Notes: generated by a model from the letters alone, not told the origin. 64,000 nucleotides of DNA from Rhyacichthys aspro (GCA_036850595.1 CM072158.1:13655422-13719421); one strand, 5' to 3'; shown: positions 1-13,439, counted from the stretch's first letter. Translations and numbers: made by a program.

Positions 1-2060
1 TTCATAACACTGTTCTTATCTTCTCACAGGACAATGACGACACAAATATGATGATCTGATAGAAAATGCTCCGCTGCTGCAGATTAAATATTAAGTGCTT
101 TTAAATAAGTTTAACCTTTAACATGTACACTATCCAATTGATGGCTGAATGCATCAGTAATGTGAAGTCAGCCAGCAGGATAATTTCACAGGGTTGCAGT
201 TGTATTTCAATTGTCAGTGAATGGCCAGCACATAATCAGAAACATAGGCCATAAAGGTATGTGGAGATGGAGTAATATACCTCTCCAGAGTGGCTTTCTC
301 ATGTCCTTGGGCTCCTTGTTTGGAGATTCTTTGTAAAAATTGTCTCTGAAAGCAACCGCTACAGGCTTGTTGTGTTTACAGGTCCGTTGGCAATAATCAA
401 TAGCAGTGCTGGGGATTGTGTTGAGTCCATCTGACCACACAACAATCAGGTGAGCTGTCTGTGCAGCTGCTCAGTACAGGTATACACTATGTTGTCTGTG
501 TACAACATAGAAACTATAGAGATGGAGCTGATGCTGCACTTCAATGGAAAGGATCAGTGTAGAGTAATATGAAAAATCGTATAGTTGTAGAAATGCGTGT
601 CAGGGTGTTATGTACAAACAGTAAGGCTATTTATATAAAATACTAATTATACCATACAGTAGTATTTAGCTGTAAGTGTAATCTATGCCATTCACACCAT
701 AAACAGCAGAACTATTATTTCTGTACATATGGTTCACACATAACATAGAGTTCACAGTACACACACATATTAATACCAACTTTGAATAAATAAATGAACT
801 GTATTTCTGCTGTTTTTATCGCTTATCTTAACATGGATACAGTGGGATTCAATGTTTTATGTGTAAAAAATTCATAACATGCATATGGAAGTGAGTGTAA
901 TCCAGTTCAAATAAAGGGATTGGTGGAGCTAGGTACCATGCCCCTTTCCTCATATGGTGCATTAAGAAAACATCATCCTAACCTGTTCCATGTTTACACT
1001 TTGGGAAAGGAGCAAAGCTGATTTGAGGTCACATGTGACTCAGGTTACATCATCATTGATATGAGGGTCATATAACTATTACATGAAAGACTGTATGCTA
1101 TCTTTATTCCAGATACATGCCTTTTCATATTGTCTATTGTCTATATTGTCGACTAAAAAACACACCTGGTAAACACAGTCAAGGCATAACTGTCCCATCA
1201 ATCAAAACCTTGTCACTTGTTTTCAAAAGCACATTATGCTACATATTCTGTGTAGCCTTAAACGGTGGTGGAAACTACTAGAGACTGGGTTGATTAAATG
1301 TGATTGGTTTAAGCACTACTCTGAGAGGATCTTGTGTTGTAAAGTCGTGGTTTCTTAGGAGAAAGATCAGCCTGATTATAGACACTGTGATGATGCCGGT
1401 AGCACATATGTACCCACATCACACCTGTAATCACAGCGGAGAAATCCCTCTAGCTGTTTCTGCAATCATGATGCATGACTTCACTTGTGAATCTCATCAC
1501 TTAAAGAGTGCATGCGACTTGATTTCTCCATATGTGAGCATGTTCGCTGTCCTTTGGGAAATGGGACTGTCAGGCGTGCAGAATTCACAGCTTTAACTAT
1601 AAATACTGCTGATGTCCCACATTTCAGGTGAACAAACAACCGTCAGCTAGCGACACTGGTTTCGGCTCTGTACTTATCAGATTAGTCAAGTTTAAGTCTC
1701 TCAGATGGGAAGTGAGTCCCATCATCTTCACTGGGTTTGTTTTTGTATTCAGTTTGAATCGCACAGGGAATAGACCGCCGTATATGTCCGTGTCTATGTG
1801 TGTGCAAACGCTAATGCTCATCTGTATTCATCTGCTGCTAAAATGCTTCTTTAGAATGGGCGGTCGTCTGGCTGTAGGAGTAAGATAACAAGAATATTGC
1901 ACCTTTTGAAAAAGACTGAAAGGGGACAAATCTTTAAGCACTTGACCCCCTGCCCTGCTGTAGAAAATAGCTAAGTATGTAATTTAAAAAGTGTGAAAAG
2001 TGATTGCATGTTTTTTAGCAGTAAAACCACTTGCAAAACCATTTGGAGATTTTCCCCATG
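1..2060. other. Non-coding stretch, mostly unique sequence
   Basis: No exon-like reading frame was recognised on either strand. The sequence is AT-rich and largely free of obvious repeats. A perfect 9-bp hairpin (ctatgttgt / acaacatag, 6-nt loop) lies at 487-510. Positions about 1380-1600 have a more balanced composition and could be a weak conserved element; a 98-codon frame runs through them without any recognisable domain. Confidence 0.6.
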
Positions 2061-2330
2061 CCTAGATAAGGAGACTTTGAAGAAGCAATTTCATGTGATG
2101 TTAGTCCAAATCCATTCGCCGAAGCCTTTAAGCTGAGTCTGAAATCTCGCTGGTGTGAGGAGTTTGTGTCTTACTGATCGGCTAAGCCTTGTGCCGCTTT
2201 AGCCGCCACTATTCACCGGCGGCACTCCTTATTGGGGCACACTTTGGTCCCACACACCTCCACCTTCAGTCACAAGCCAGGGCTTTAAGTGACATACAGC
2301 AGTTCACAGTTAACTCAAAGCCCCTTAGAG
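2061..2330. promoter_or_regulatory. Candidate conserved non-coding element
   Basis: This segment has balanced base composition, no simple repeat and no transposon ends, in contrast to its AT-rich flanks. It contains the GC-rich inverted motif GCCGCC...GGCGGC around 2201-2225. The call rests on texture only; conservation cannot be seen from one sequence. Confidence 0.25.
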
Positions 2331-4085
2331 GACACAGAAGGGCTATATGATATTTTATGATAAACTCCTTAATGGGACTGGCCCCTAGCCTAAGACTCTA
2401 AGGATTTGATAAGACTTTTTCTTGATTCTTCCCAGGGTTAAGGGGTGAGGGTCACAGTCAGTCATGTTATCATTTACTAGTGGTTAATTAATGATAGATA
2501 ATAGACACATATTCAAAATGTAGCATCATAATCAGAGTGAAAAATGCTTTGAGTTTTCAGTTTATCCAAGTGATTTTTATAGGGAGTATTTTGAGGTTAA
2601 GCTGTCTAAACATCAGACATTCTCTTATCACCCTCCCTGTATTTCCAGGGATCCTCTGATTGGCTGTTCCAAGGCCATCTACCAGTTCAGCTGTTTCTGC
2701 TCTCCACAGAAAACTCCCATCTTTCAGATTTGTCTGGTTAAGTTTTGTCATTATGCAAGATTTTAACAAGCACAAATGTGAAATTCCCAAGACATGCCAG
2801 GCTTAAACACAAATATTTACACTTCAGTGGGGATGACTGATACAATATTCTGGTTAAAACACTTGAAATGAGTCACCCTGTGAGTAAAAGAACAGCAAGT
2901 GACTTCTGAACAAGACATCTCAAACATGCACCGGGCATGGCTGCATCTGGATTCTTCTTGCATCAAAAATGATTCAGTGATCACATCTTCTATGACGCAC
3001 TCAAATACTGACACACTGAAGTATTCTGCTGGGTTCCAATCACAAGATGCATACAACTTACAAATTGTATGATGAGTATCTTCACACCAGGATTTAACAT
3101 ATGGCCCAAATGTAAAGGTAAAAGTGCACAAAATAATCTGTATTCACAAGCAGCAAATACTGTAGTATCCATCAACATGAAAAACACCACTTACAGCTCG
3201 GTTATGGTTGGTCAGTTGTATTGAGATTGAGGGAAATTGTGGTGTTGGGTGGGGTTCCAACACTTATCTCACCGTAGATATGTTCAAATATATATCAGAA
3301 AATTAGAATATTTTGACAGTAAAGCTATAGCTCTCTTCCTGCAAGTTGAAAAATGTATTTATTAATGTTAATGTCATATAGAAAAAAGCTAGATGATTTG
3401 TACGTAACCACTAAGGTATTCAAAGATTTAGTCTAGGAACATCACAAGGGAAAAAAGTGAAGACAGAATAAATAAAGTGGTACATTTCAACAGAGTTCAG
3501 AGGCAGCTGTGTACGTACAGTATTCCATTTGGTCTAAAACATGTGTTGGTGTCTTGTTGTGAGTAGGGCTTGGAAGTGAGTGTAGCCCTCACAGGAGTTT
3601 GCCATAGTTTTAATTACCAGCGTGTCTGCTGCCAGAGGAGCATCAACTTTATCGGCAGCTTTCATTGCAGACAAACTACACAGGCTCTGTGATTTGGCAC
3701 ACTGCTCCCTTCGCCTCTCGCTCCCTGTTTTTTAATCTTTATCAGTTTTCTCTTGTCTTTCTTCCTGATGACATGACACAAGCCGAAAGAAAAAATAAAA
3801 AAATACTGAAGTGCTGTGTTGCACGGCTGGGTGCGTGCAAAGCAGAGCGGAGCTGCTACAAACAAGGATTGCAGGGCAATTGCACGAGAAACAAACATCA
3901 ACTCCCTATGACAGAAACAGCTCCACTCATAGATCATAGAGTGTGTTGGAGCAGTTAAAGTAGTGCATGAGCTTCCACATTGCATTTGCTTCAATTTATG
4001 CTCTTCAAGGAAGACAAGCCGGTGAAAAGGGAGGCTGCAAATAACATTATGGTCTTATTTGGTGCTTCTATGCTATGAATCCATA
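2331..4085. other. Non-coding stretch, nothing specific seen
   Basis: AT-rich unique sequence. Short frames on both strands (up to 110 codons near 3662-3994) overlap one another antisense and match no family that I recognise. No microsatellite of note and no transposon end. Confidence 0.55.
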
Positions 4086-4194
4086 GGGGTCAGGCGGTTA
4101 AGTGAGGCTAGAGTCTTTGTGTGTGAGTTCACTGTCACTAATGCCAGCGCAGCCGCCTTAGGGACAGAACATAATGGTAAACCTGATGAACCAG
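4086..4194 (+). repeat. Local direct duplication A, copy 1
   Basis: This segment matches 4882-5002 in the same orientation, about 800 bp downstream. Shared blocks include GGGGTCAG-CGGT-AAGTGA at the left end, CTAATGCCAGC in the middle and GTAAACCTGATGAAC at the right end. Over the first 42 bases the copies agree at roughly four positions in five, counted by eye. No terminal inverted repeat or poly-A tail is visible, so this is either a duplicated regulatory segment or two copies of a repeat family I do not know. Confidence 0.65.
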
Positions 4195-4539
4195 CCCATT
4201 CTTAGTCCATGCTGTCAAAGACCAAGGTCTGGCCGCTGGTTCATGTTGTCTCTTCAGGTTAACAATGGACTGTAAAGTTAGACCCAATGGCTGTTTTATA
4301 CTTCTTATTCTTGATTTCATCCAGTCAGTACAACAACAATCTACTGATATGGTCATATGTTTATCCACCCAAAAGGTTTCACATTGTTTAGTCCAATCTC
4401 CAGAAGCATTTTACAATAAGTATAAAGTGGCAAAATCACAATCTGGCTGCTTTTATTTTAATAAAAAAGTTAACTGAACTAACATAAATGTTTTGATTCA
4501 ATTTAATCAAAAGTGGGCCTTTGATTGAATGTTGAGGTG

Positions 4540-4720
4540 CGATGTTGACAAACCAGCCAGGGAGAGTGTTGTTTATTAGAATGGGAGCAATCCACCCTTT
4601 TCTGAGACGATTTATGACGTGTGATTGGCCAAAGCTTGCTGCTTTAATTTTAACAGTTTATATTTTTAATGCATGCTTTAAGCTTTCCGCAATTTAAATA
4701 AAAAAAAAGTTAAAAGCTAT
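4540..4720 (+). repeat. Dispersed repeat family D, copy 1 (diverged)
   Basis: Shares GAATGGGAGCAATC and TGTGATTGGCCAAAGCT, in the same order, with the copy at 6021-6135, and in reverse complement with 17640-17755. The constant features are an ATTGG/CCAAT core and a GGGAGTG-type core about 40 bp apart. The ends are not defined. It could be a remnant of a non-autonomous DNA transposon. Confidence 0.45.
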
Positions 4721-4881
4721 TTCATTTTTACTGTTACTGTACAAGATTTCATGAAATGCCCATTAATCACGCAACATACGGCATGTACAGTATACTCTAG
4801 GCAAACTTTACCATAGGACAGTAAAGGGCACCTTTACCATCACTAGTGCTACACCATGGGAATGAGAACAGGCTCAACAAC

Positions 4882-5002
4882 GGGGTCAGACGGTCAAGTG
4901 AACCTGGAGTGTTTGTGTTTGAGAGCTAAAGTGTCTGTAGCCTCTAATGCCAGCACATGTGCCCTGGGGAGACAACCTCACAGTAAACCTGATGAACTCC
5001 AG
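4882..5002 (+). repeat. Local direct duplication A, copy 2
   Basis: Partner of 4086-4194. It is slightly longer, owing to small insertions between the left block and the CTAATGCCAGC block. The two copies flank repeat D copy 1, so the duplication may be older or younger than that insertion. Confidence 0.65.
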
Positions 5003-6020
5003 TTATCTAATCCCAACAGGACTACACACTCTTTCTCTCTGTGGTGCTTCCTAAACCAAGCCGTGGTATGTTACCTCCAATAACACCGCCTTTCATCAGT
5101 ACAAAATTATACTGCTGAATTTTTTATTGCTAGCTGCGCACTGATTATGACACACTGAGGGCCGGAGCTAAGACCTGAGCATTAGTGTAAATAATTGATG
5201 CTTCCCACACAAATGCAGTGTCCAAAAAGGATGAAGTGATGAGACGTGGCGGCCCCTAACCACGCAGGAGGATTTATGCCATGTCAGAGATTAGCTCTTC
5301 TTGCGTTCACACTCTACATGATGCTGGATAAAAATACTAACTTTAAGCCCCAGTTGCTCTGTCAGAGGTCTCTGAGTCTACACAGGTGTAAGAGGATAAA
5401 CTCCAGTCAGGATTTGTTTCTGTGGTGAAAATGTCCAAATTTGCTTACGTTATGAAGTCTTTTATTCTGATCCAAGGTCATTTCTGGATCATTTGATCAG
5501 ACTGACGTGCTATATCTTCTGTCTCAGTCAATGATGAGAAGATAATACTGAATTATTTTTTATCTTTTCAGACTTTATAGGCTCTAAAAAGCAAGTAGGC
5601 TCATGCAATGGCAATACCTTGTCTTACTTTTTCATAGTGAGAGAAAACTGTATTCTAGAGTTCCTCTTTGAGCTGAGGAAGCTTCTGATTATTTTCTTTT
5701 TCCTTTTGAAAATTCACTTGCCATCCTGGTCTCAGCCCCACCATTCTCCCCAGCATAGTAACCTTTCCTGCTTCTTTTATTTTAAAAAAGATAAAAACGG
5801 ACCAATTTTTTTTTTTTACCACAAAATACAAATATATTATATTAAATCAAAGTTTACAGCTTACCTGAAACTTTTAGCTTTGGGTTTACCTTTAAATATT
5901 GCGTCTAAGCATTCCCAACATTTATCCATGTTTAATTTGCTGCCCATTTCTCTGTTTTTATCTTTTTTGAGCTGTTTCATGTTAAATAAGATGTATTTTG
6001 CAACGGAATAACATATTTCC
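5003..6020. other. Non-coding AT-rich stretch
   Basis: No coding or repeat signature recognised. A frame of about 130 codons at 5619-6011 is rich in Phe, Leu and Lys, as expected for translated T/A-rich DNA. It has no ATG start at its left edge and is not considered a gene. Confidence 0.55.
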
Positions 6021-6135
6021 TGCTATTTTCTTGGCCCTTTGTTGTTGACATCAGTGTCAACCAATGGGAGTGCTCATTTTTACTGAAAGCGAGCTGTGAT
6101 TGGCTAAAATCCTGCTGTGGGCTGATCATTCTCAT
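6021..6135 (+). repeat. Dispersed repeat family D, copy 2
   Basis: Contains GTTGACATCAGTGTCAACC (a 7-bp inverted repeat GTTGACA/TGTCAAC), then AATGGGAGTGC and GTGATTGGCTAAAA. Its reverse complement aligns with 17640-17755 (CACTCCCATTGGT-GACA then GTCAACAA), and the direct strand aligns more weakly with 4540-4720. Confidence 0.55.
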
Positions 6136-6259
6136 CTATTAAAATCCTTAATCATAAAGCCTAGCCCACTTCCAAAGGTTGTAGATAATTAAACTGTCAA
6201 AGTAAATGCAACAGTAAAAAAGTAAGTAATTTGCCTTTTAAGCTCGCAAATCTTAGTTA

Positions 6260-6370
6260 CTTTAAGTTAGCCTGGTAGAGTGTTTGATTCCAGCTTGGGT
6301 CCCTGTTTTGTGCCTATCTACACTGCCTATACCAAATGAAAGCTACAAAAAGGCCAAAAAGGGCTTTTAG
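6260..6370 (+). mobile_element. tRNA-derived SINE relic with internal deletion
   Basis: An A-box-like TTAGCCTGGTAGAG (6268-6281) runs almost directly into a B-box GTTTGATTCC (6282-6291), followed by AGCTTGGGTC. The B-box and following bases match the SINE at 62408-62546 at about 18 of 19 positions. The right part (TCTACACTGCC, then AAAGCTACAAAAAGGCC) is the A-rich SINE tail also seen at 28855-28996. The spacing between A and B boxes is much shorter than in a tRNA, so an internal deletion is inferred. Confidence 0.65.
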
Positions 6371-8300
6371 TTACAGAACTACATCCATACATTGTTTTTC
6401 TTTAAAATAATAAAGACTTCATAAAAATATGTAGCCTCAAAGTTGTTTTAGTTTCCAATCATTAGACGGGAAGAATAACCCTGCAATGGCTCCTGCTTAC
6501 AACACACTCTCTCACCATTACCTTTCAAATCAACAAAACATTCAACTTGTTTCATACATAAAAGATGCACACTGAGGTAAACCAGTCTTGTGTGAGTTTG
6601 CAGCAGCGTATTTGCAGACAGTGTCAGTTTTAGTGGGTGGAAATCCCAAAAAGTTACACAGTGTTGCCATACTGAAAAGAACGATGTCTTTTAAATGTTG
6701 GGAACAGCTTTCCAAGTTGGGCACAAGATCAAGTATTGCCTAATGTGTAATCGATAAGGATGGCAGATGTAAATGCTGATATAGATGATAGTATTAAACA
6801 CGGGGCAAAGCGAGTAAACATAAACAAATGGAGTTCATTAGACTTTCCCATCAGACCTCTGTGCAGCATTTACTTCTGTTTTGCAGCCTCATCTCCATTC
6901 ACCAAATCCTGCTTTAAAGACATGCAAGCCTGTGTTTTCAGGTGTCCTCATCTTTCATTTGAGCCGTAAGAAGCCTGAAGTTGAGTAATTGGACCGACAT
7001 ATGTATATAACTCAAAGCACGTTTACCTAACCACAGAGCGCCCTCAGGCAAGGTCTGAGCATAGATTAGCAAAACTGTCTGTGCTGCCCTGCACTCATCT
7101 GCAGCGCTGGGGCTTTTAATGTGAAATTCAATAGTTTCAGGGTCAACTGATCTGTTACAGCATGTCTGGATGTATTATTCAATGCCAGTGGAGTTTGGGG
7201 GCGCAATAGGATGGACACTGCATTACAGACAGGCCGGTCTGCACAAACAATACAAGTGCAAGCCCTTTAAAGATGCAAAGAGTGAAGCACGCAGCAGACA
7301 AAAACAACAACAACTGTTTTTGTGGAGGCACATTATGCAATAGATTGAAACTTGGAGTCAATCCACAGTGTAGAGCTGTGTGGCTCCCACCTAAGACCCA
7401 GTTTACCAGACAACAACTCTTGGATGAAGCTTCTGTTGCAGTTCGGATGTCCATTTACAAAGCAGTGGTCTTTGTGTCCCTAAAACCAGCTGTAGTGGAA
7501 TCATAACTGATACAGCACGCAGAGTCCAACGATGCCAGAACAAAATTATTGGTCCTAATCTTTAACAATGTTTTAGTTATTTGATATGGTGCAGTTCCAT
7601 TTCCATTTTGAAGGACTGAGATGCTTTTTTTTTTTTTTTTATCAATGAACACCATTTTCAGAAACATATTACAAAAGGTAATGTGCCTAAAGGTGAAAGT
7701 AACTCTCACCCACACTCCAGTTTGGAGGCAAAATCAATGAGATACTTTCCTTTTTATGTATGGCTGCTAATGGAGCCAATAAAAACACACTTTTATACAT
7801 AAAAAATATAATAATAATAATAAGGCTTTTAAAACTCCAGATAGTGCTACTAGTGAAAGGTTGTATTGCATAAAAGGTATTTACATGCGTATGACTGCTT
7901 TTTATTATATTTGTCATTTATAAATTGCTATATTCAACGTTAAGTGTTCTCTCTGACTCCACTTACAACAGTATATCTAAGTGGAGTCTCCTGTCTGCTT
8001 CAAATTGTGGGTGTGCTGACATGTATCTAATATAGGGAATAAGTAGTTTATGTGTATGATTGATCCAAAATACTGGACTGTACCTTTATGTTAAGCGCCT
8101 ATAGACTGGACACAGAATGATGAAGCCACAACCCTGCATTGTGCTCATGCTTTTCAGTGATTGCAGCACAATACACATGCGTTACAATCAAAAAAGCGCA
8201 GAACTACAGTGTTGTCACGGTAAAGTCAAGGAGCAACTTTTCGATTTTCTTGTAAGCAATGCCTAAAGCTGCACTTCTGTTCCACACTAAAAAAAACATG
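6371..8300. other. Non-coding stretch with T16 and ATA-rich tracts
   Basis: Unique AT-rich sequence. Simple tracts are T16 at 7625-7640 and a short (AAT)n run near 7807-7822. No coding frame of interest. Confidence 0.55.
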
Positions 8301-9320
8301 GTATCTGACCTCTGAGGGTCACATGGAAGTTCTGCTCAACAGATCCTGTTACAGCTCACGCGTAAGGCCTCAACGTTTTTATTTTTATTGCTGTCATGTT
8401 CAATCAACTCCACAGAGAATTGGGTCACCCCCTGTGTTCCCGCCTCTCCATCGTTCCCTGCAAGCATCCTCCATTGCCTTCCTCGACACAAAAGAGGTCT
8501 TCCCTGAGACATAAACCGTGCTGTTAATTAAAAGATTCCTCAATGGGCATCTGTGCAGTAATCTGTGTTCGCTGCATCCCAGTCACACACGGATCATTTA
8601 GCTAACGCACAACTACCCATGCATTAATGAATGTATAATCATCCATACAGCAAACTGCAGAGAGACGAGAAGCACCAAAGAAGTGGACCCAGAGATTGAT
8701 TGTTAATAGTTTTATGACTGATAAACAAAGCAATCGATCAATCCGCATGTAGTCGTGCCGGCACTTACATGCTTCCTGGACGGTTGGGAATAATTTGTCG
8801 TCTCGCGGTGTTAACCCTTCCAAGCGTGGAGGATGTGGATTAATTGTGAGACGGGTGAGAGGGATGGGCGTATTTCTCCACCATGCAGAAATGATTAACG
8901 CCGCAGTTAGTGTTTGCCACAAACATAACAGCTGCAGTAAACGTCTGAAGGGATATGAATGATTTTGTCTGCGATTGTGTGTGCACACGCATAAGAGTGC
9001 AATTAGACATTTTTACATGACACACAAAAAGTGATGAATCCACATTTTGTTGCCTACTATGTAAAATATTAAAATGTCCAATGGTCGTATAGCTTTATTG
9101 ATTGCAGACAATTGAAACAATGCAGTCAAGGAAAGCCTATATAACATAGCATTTTCAAGCAAATGAATATTCCACAGTGTTGGGTCGGTCTGAAAGTGTC
9201 CCAAAAGAGGCCAGATCATGAGACCATCTGCAACACCCCATCTGGGATAGTCTATCAGAAATGCTGATTTGGCCAAGAACACACACTCACTAAACATAGT
9301 GCACTTTGCCAAAAAGAACA
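8301..9320. promoter_or_regulatory. Candidate conserved non-coding cluster
   Basis: Roughly 1 kb of non-repetitive, motif-rich DNA. It contains TTAATTAA at 8524-8531, a second homeodomain-type run (GCATTAATGAATG) near 8620, and CpG-containing unique sequence at 8740-8830. No reading frame resembles a protein. The regulatory interpretation is inference. Confidence 0.35.
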
Positions 9321-11438
9321 GTTGCCAAGACGAGGGAAAACATTCGGCTGCTTTTCACAGCTAATTGTAAAACATCATCATTAGGAGGAGGCTGGCATGC
9401 CAACGTCGAATCAGCATCAGACAACAAGCAAAAGTTTAGTGCAACAAAAACAGGAGTACTGGGCCGACGCTGCCAAACAGCAGTGCAGTCAGGCCACTAC
9501 AGGTGTTGGCTGCTCCTGAGAAGTACACCAAACACTGGCACGAGCTTCAGAGCCGCGATTAGAAACACTCACGTCATGTTTTATGTAAATCCAGGGGTAG
9601 TTATTAAAAATCTTTATCGTCTCTTACATTCTTTACAGCTTTAGACGGACATTCTTTAAAATGCACTCAGTGTGATGTGACACTACAATGCAAGGACGTT
9701 ATGTGTCCTATAATGTATGTCCACGGAGTCCAGACAATGACAAGGAACCTCCAGCTCTAAGGAATGCAAATCAGCCCGACAGCCATTAGACAGAGTTTAA
9801 AGAGCAAGCTATTTGGTAAAGTCGTGTCATAGACATACGTGAACACTCTGTGCACCATTATAGTGTCATATCAGATGTAAAAAAACAAATGTGGCCCAGC
9901 CTTGATGACCATCTCGTTTTGTCCAGGAGGTGAGGTAAAGACATGGCTCTACAAATACTTTCTATGTGGCTTTTTGCTTTTTACAAAATGGTCACAATGT
10001 CAGAAGTAAAATGAGTGCTTTAGTTGTGCATTTATGAGCTTCAAAATATGAACAGATGCCAACCTATATGAGTGAGTGTGAGTTGCCAGCATAACTAATT
10101 CCTTTTTCTCTCATTCTCCAAGTCGGGAAAAAAAAAAGCTACTTTGCAAATGTCCACCACCTCCTTTGTGTGTTCTAATCACTGTTTTTAATAGTACTCT
10201 AATTCTCAGGATAATGACCTCTGAGCTTGTTTAATTTGGTGAACAACCCAGAATCAAATCTCTGGAAAAACAGGTAGTTATAAACCACACTTTGGAGTTT
10301 CCAAGGTCAAGGATGAATCGCTACATTTACATAAGTTAACGGAATAATTTAATGCTATGTTCTGCTAATTTATGTGTTACTTTGCATGCAGCTAATTTGT
10401 GCACATAATATCCTCTCCCTTGACACAGTCAGGGATTTCATAGAAAAATACAGCGAACAGTAAATATCTATCACTGAAGAGTCAAATCAACTGTATATTA
10501 ATCTACATTGTCAAGCCTATGTTCCCCAAATACTGACTCCTGCAATGAAGAAATTAGCATTTAAATTGGACAACATCCTTTCATGTGCACAAGGGCAGCT
10601 GGGCAGCGGAGACTAATGTAATGTACATGCACACCCACTGGCAGTGTTAGTTTACCATTTTGATCATGAATAACAGTGTAACAGTTACCGATGGCGTGAC
10701 CGTTTTGCTGGAAGCCAATATGGTTCATTCTGGACACCAAATGACCCAGAATTCAAGATGCTACTGTGTTTTCGAAAGTTGCTCACTGGTTTTTGCGTAC
10801 GACGCTACTACACTTATTTTTAGTCGATGCATTTTGGGGGATTTCCAGGAGTTTAATGTTGACACAGTTCTTGGTTCCTTATTCAGACCAAACCCTGATT
10901 CTCTACCAAACACACTTAGAGGCTCTGCAAGAGGGTAAAAGGGCCAGGCAATTGCCAAGGGCAGCATGTGGAAGGGGCCCCAAAGATGACAGACTACACC
11001 TGCATTCATTTGCAGAGATTTAAATGTATATGTTGGTACTGCTATTGCTTGGTTGTATGTCTATCCAATTGCATTCAGACTGGAATGGACAGAGCGGCCG
11101 CCTGGGATAGATTTACTTATGTATGCAAACAAAAAAATATACTGGTTGATTGTTTTTGCAAATAGATAATTTCAGATATTTTTGTATTTCTATATTTTAT
11201 ATAACAATATCTGTTTACACATTACTAAACAAAGATAAACAGTATTAATATGCAACACTTATGTTTATAAAATCATTCATTTGCACCAATTTATGATTAC
11301 AACTCCTTATGTGATTCAATTTTACTGTGTGTTATGGCCCCCTGAGTTTCCAGGAACACCTTTTAACACATTTTAACCTCTTACTTCCTCTACACAAACA
11401 CTCCTCAACTCAACAACAGTCTTCTATTATAAATGTCA
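9321..11438. other. Non-coding stretch
   Basis: Unique sequence with no recognised gene or repeat. Positions about 10310-10450 carry several ATTTA/TAATTT runs and TTTGCATGCAGCTAATTTG, which could be a small regulatory element, but the evidence is thin. Confidence 0.5.
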
Positions 11439-11980
11439 TTAAAGGGGCCATTCCCTTCAACAACCAAGTAAGTATAATTCATTTGAGACTGGGTTTTAAT
11501 GTGTAAACAAGTGAAAACTGTAGTCTGGTAAACATATAAACATGTGCACTAGCAACAGAGAAAAAGTTACATATATGCCATATGTCACTATATTTTCTGA
11601 CAGACAAAAGTCCATGTTTTTTGAAAAACAGAACAAATCCTGTCCATTGTGGAAGGTGCGAGTGCCCTGTCAGCAGTTTTACACATATTAAATTTTACAT
11701 TGCTTTTGGGCCACATGGGATTTTGTGTTTGGTGTACACAGAGTGGCCACTGGTAAAACTGGTGACAGAGCCAGAGGGCACCATCACGTCCAGTTATTAT
11801 AACAGGCTCAAGGCCCCACTCCCGAGCACGCTGGGACCACATGGCAACAGCAGGTGAGGTGTCTAACGGGGGCAAACACTGCTGACAGTAAGTCAAAGTG
11901 ACAGACAGATCACACTTTACATCAGAGGCAATCCCCAAGCACGCTCTGCCAATCCTCTGCGCCAACACTTTCAGTTTCAC
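11439..11980. mobile_element. Probable TTAA-type DNA transposon remnant
   Basis: The left edge is TTAAAGGGGCCATTCCC at 11439, resembling other TTAAAGG-starting elements in this window. The body contains a 130-codon antisense frame (11588-11980) with no recognised domain. The expected inverted right end (ending CCTTTAA) was not found, so the extent is uncertain. Confidence 0.35.
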
Positions 11981-13439
11981 TCTGGTGTCATCACCCTGTT
12001 TCCCCTGCTCCTCGTCTCACCTAAACTCACCCCTAACCCTGCGCCGCTCCCCCTCCGCAAACATACACGGGATGGAAGCGAGGTACGGCGAAATAGAGCA
12101 GCACTTTACAGCAACAATGTTCAAATGTTCATGAATGTTCAAACGGTGAGACCCTGAGGCCAGCACTCTATTGATCGCACACAATCAATGCCTTTTATTT
12201 CTTTTGTGTTCAAAAACAGCATTAGGTATACACACTGTGGAAGCGTATTAGACGTTCCAACAAAGAGATCTCAAACTAATGACTGTTCTGCTGGAGCTGG
12301 TTGTCATAAATTCTTTATCTTGAATGTTTAGTATTCATCAAATCATCCGAAAGACCTCAGATGACTTTAGATTTACAGACTTAGCTTTAGCGCTCCTCGT
12401 TTGTGTGCACGCTACAAAAATATTCAGTTTCTTAAGTCTTATCAAGAAATCGTTTTCATTCTTAAAGAACTATACTACAAGTAAAAACATAAAATAAAAT
12501 CTTCCATTGAATCCCTTCAAGACCCAACCTTTCACTTCCTTTATCCAAAAGACATTCTCCTCTGTTTATTGGGTCTTCACAGATTATTTCCCCCAATCTC
12601 TCCCATTTCAATTCATTCTAAGGTGTGGGACAATGCTCCTCCCCCCTTTTGCCACTTCAATTGCACCTGTCCGGGTCTGCATTAATGTCAATGATATAGA
12701 AGCAGTAGGTGGGATATTTTCTGTGACACATTTTACAGTATTTCACACATCAAGTCAACAGCAGAAGCTTAAAAGTATCACACGTTGTCACCCATCTGAC
12801 AAGGTCACCGTGACAGCATCACGTGATTCTGATGATGCAAGAAAATAAGCCATGAAGTAAACAGCAGCTATATGAAAACCCATATAGTTCTAGCTATAGG
12901 AGAAAAGAGTGAAAAGAGTGGCATTCATTAAACAACAAATGAAATCTCACCAAAGTATGAAGGCGTATAGCTTTTTCGTCTAAACATTTTTTAAACATTG
13001 TCAGGCCTCCTCGTACACAACTCCACTTACAAATGAAGGTTAAAAAAGGTATTTCTTCCACTGCTTTTCAGTCAACCTTTTACATTTTTTACCTTTGTGA
13101 ACAACTGCCATGGGAACTTTAAAAAAAACATGCAAAACATTGAGTTATTCATACACTGACCTCTTTTTAGAATCATTGTGCCCTTGCACCGCAATGTTTC
13201 CTGAAAAAGACGTCAAGTTCAAACAACTTATTGCAATGCACTGTTGAAAGGTTAAAGAACCAAAAGTACACCACTGAGTGTTACGTTCAAGAGAGTGGGG
13301 TCTGCTGCAAAACATAGATGTTGAAGTTGGAGAAAACACACATGCTAAAGGCTTTTTTGGTTGTGATTGATTAGATCACAAACATTATAATAGTACTTCT
13401 GGTGTTGGTTGTCGTTATATTAATAGCTGATTATGCATT
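11981..13439. other. Non-coding stretch
   Basis: Unique AT-rich sequence without a recognised gene, microsatellite or element end. Confidence 0.5.

Noticed and set aside
11588..11980. 130-codon minus-strand frame
   Set aside because: No domain, overlaps a probable TTAA-type transposon body, and an opposite-strand frame runs through the same DNA.
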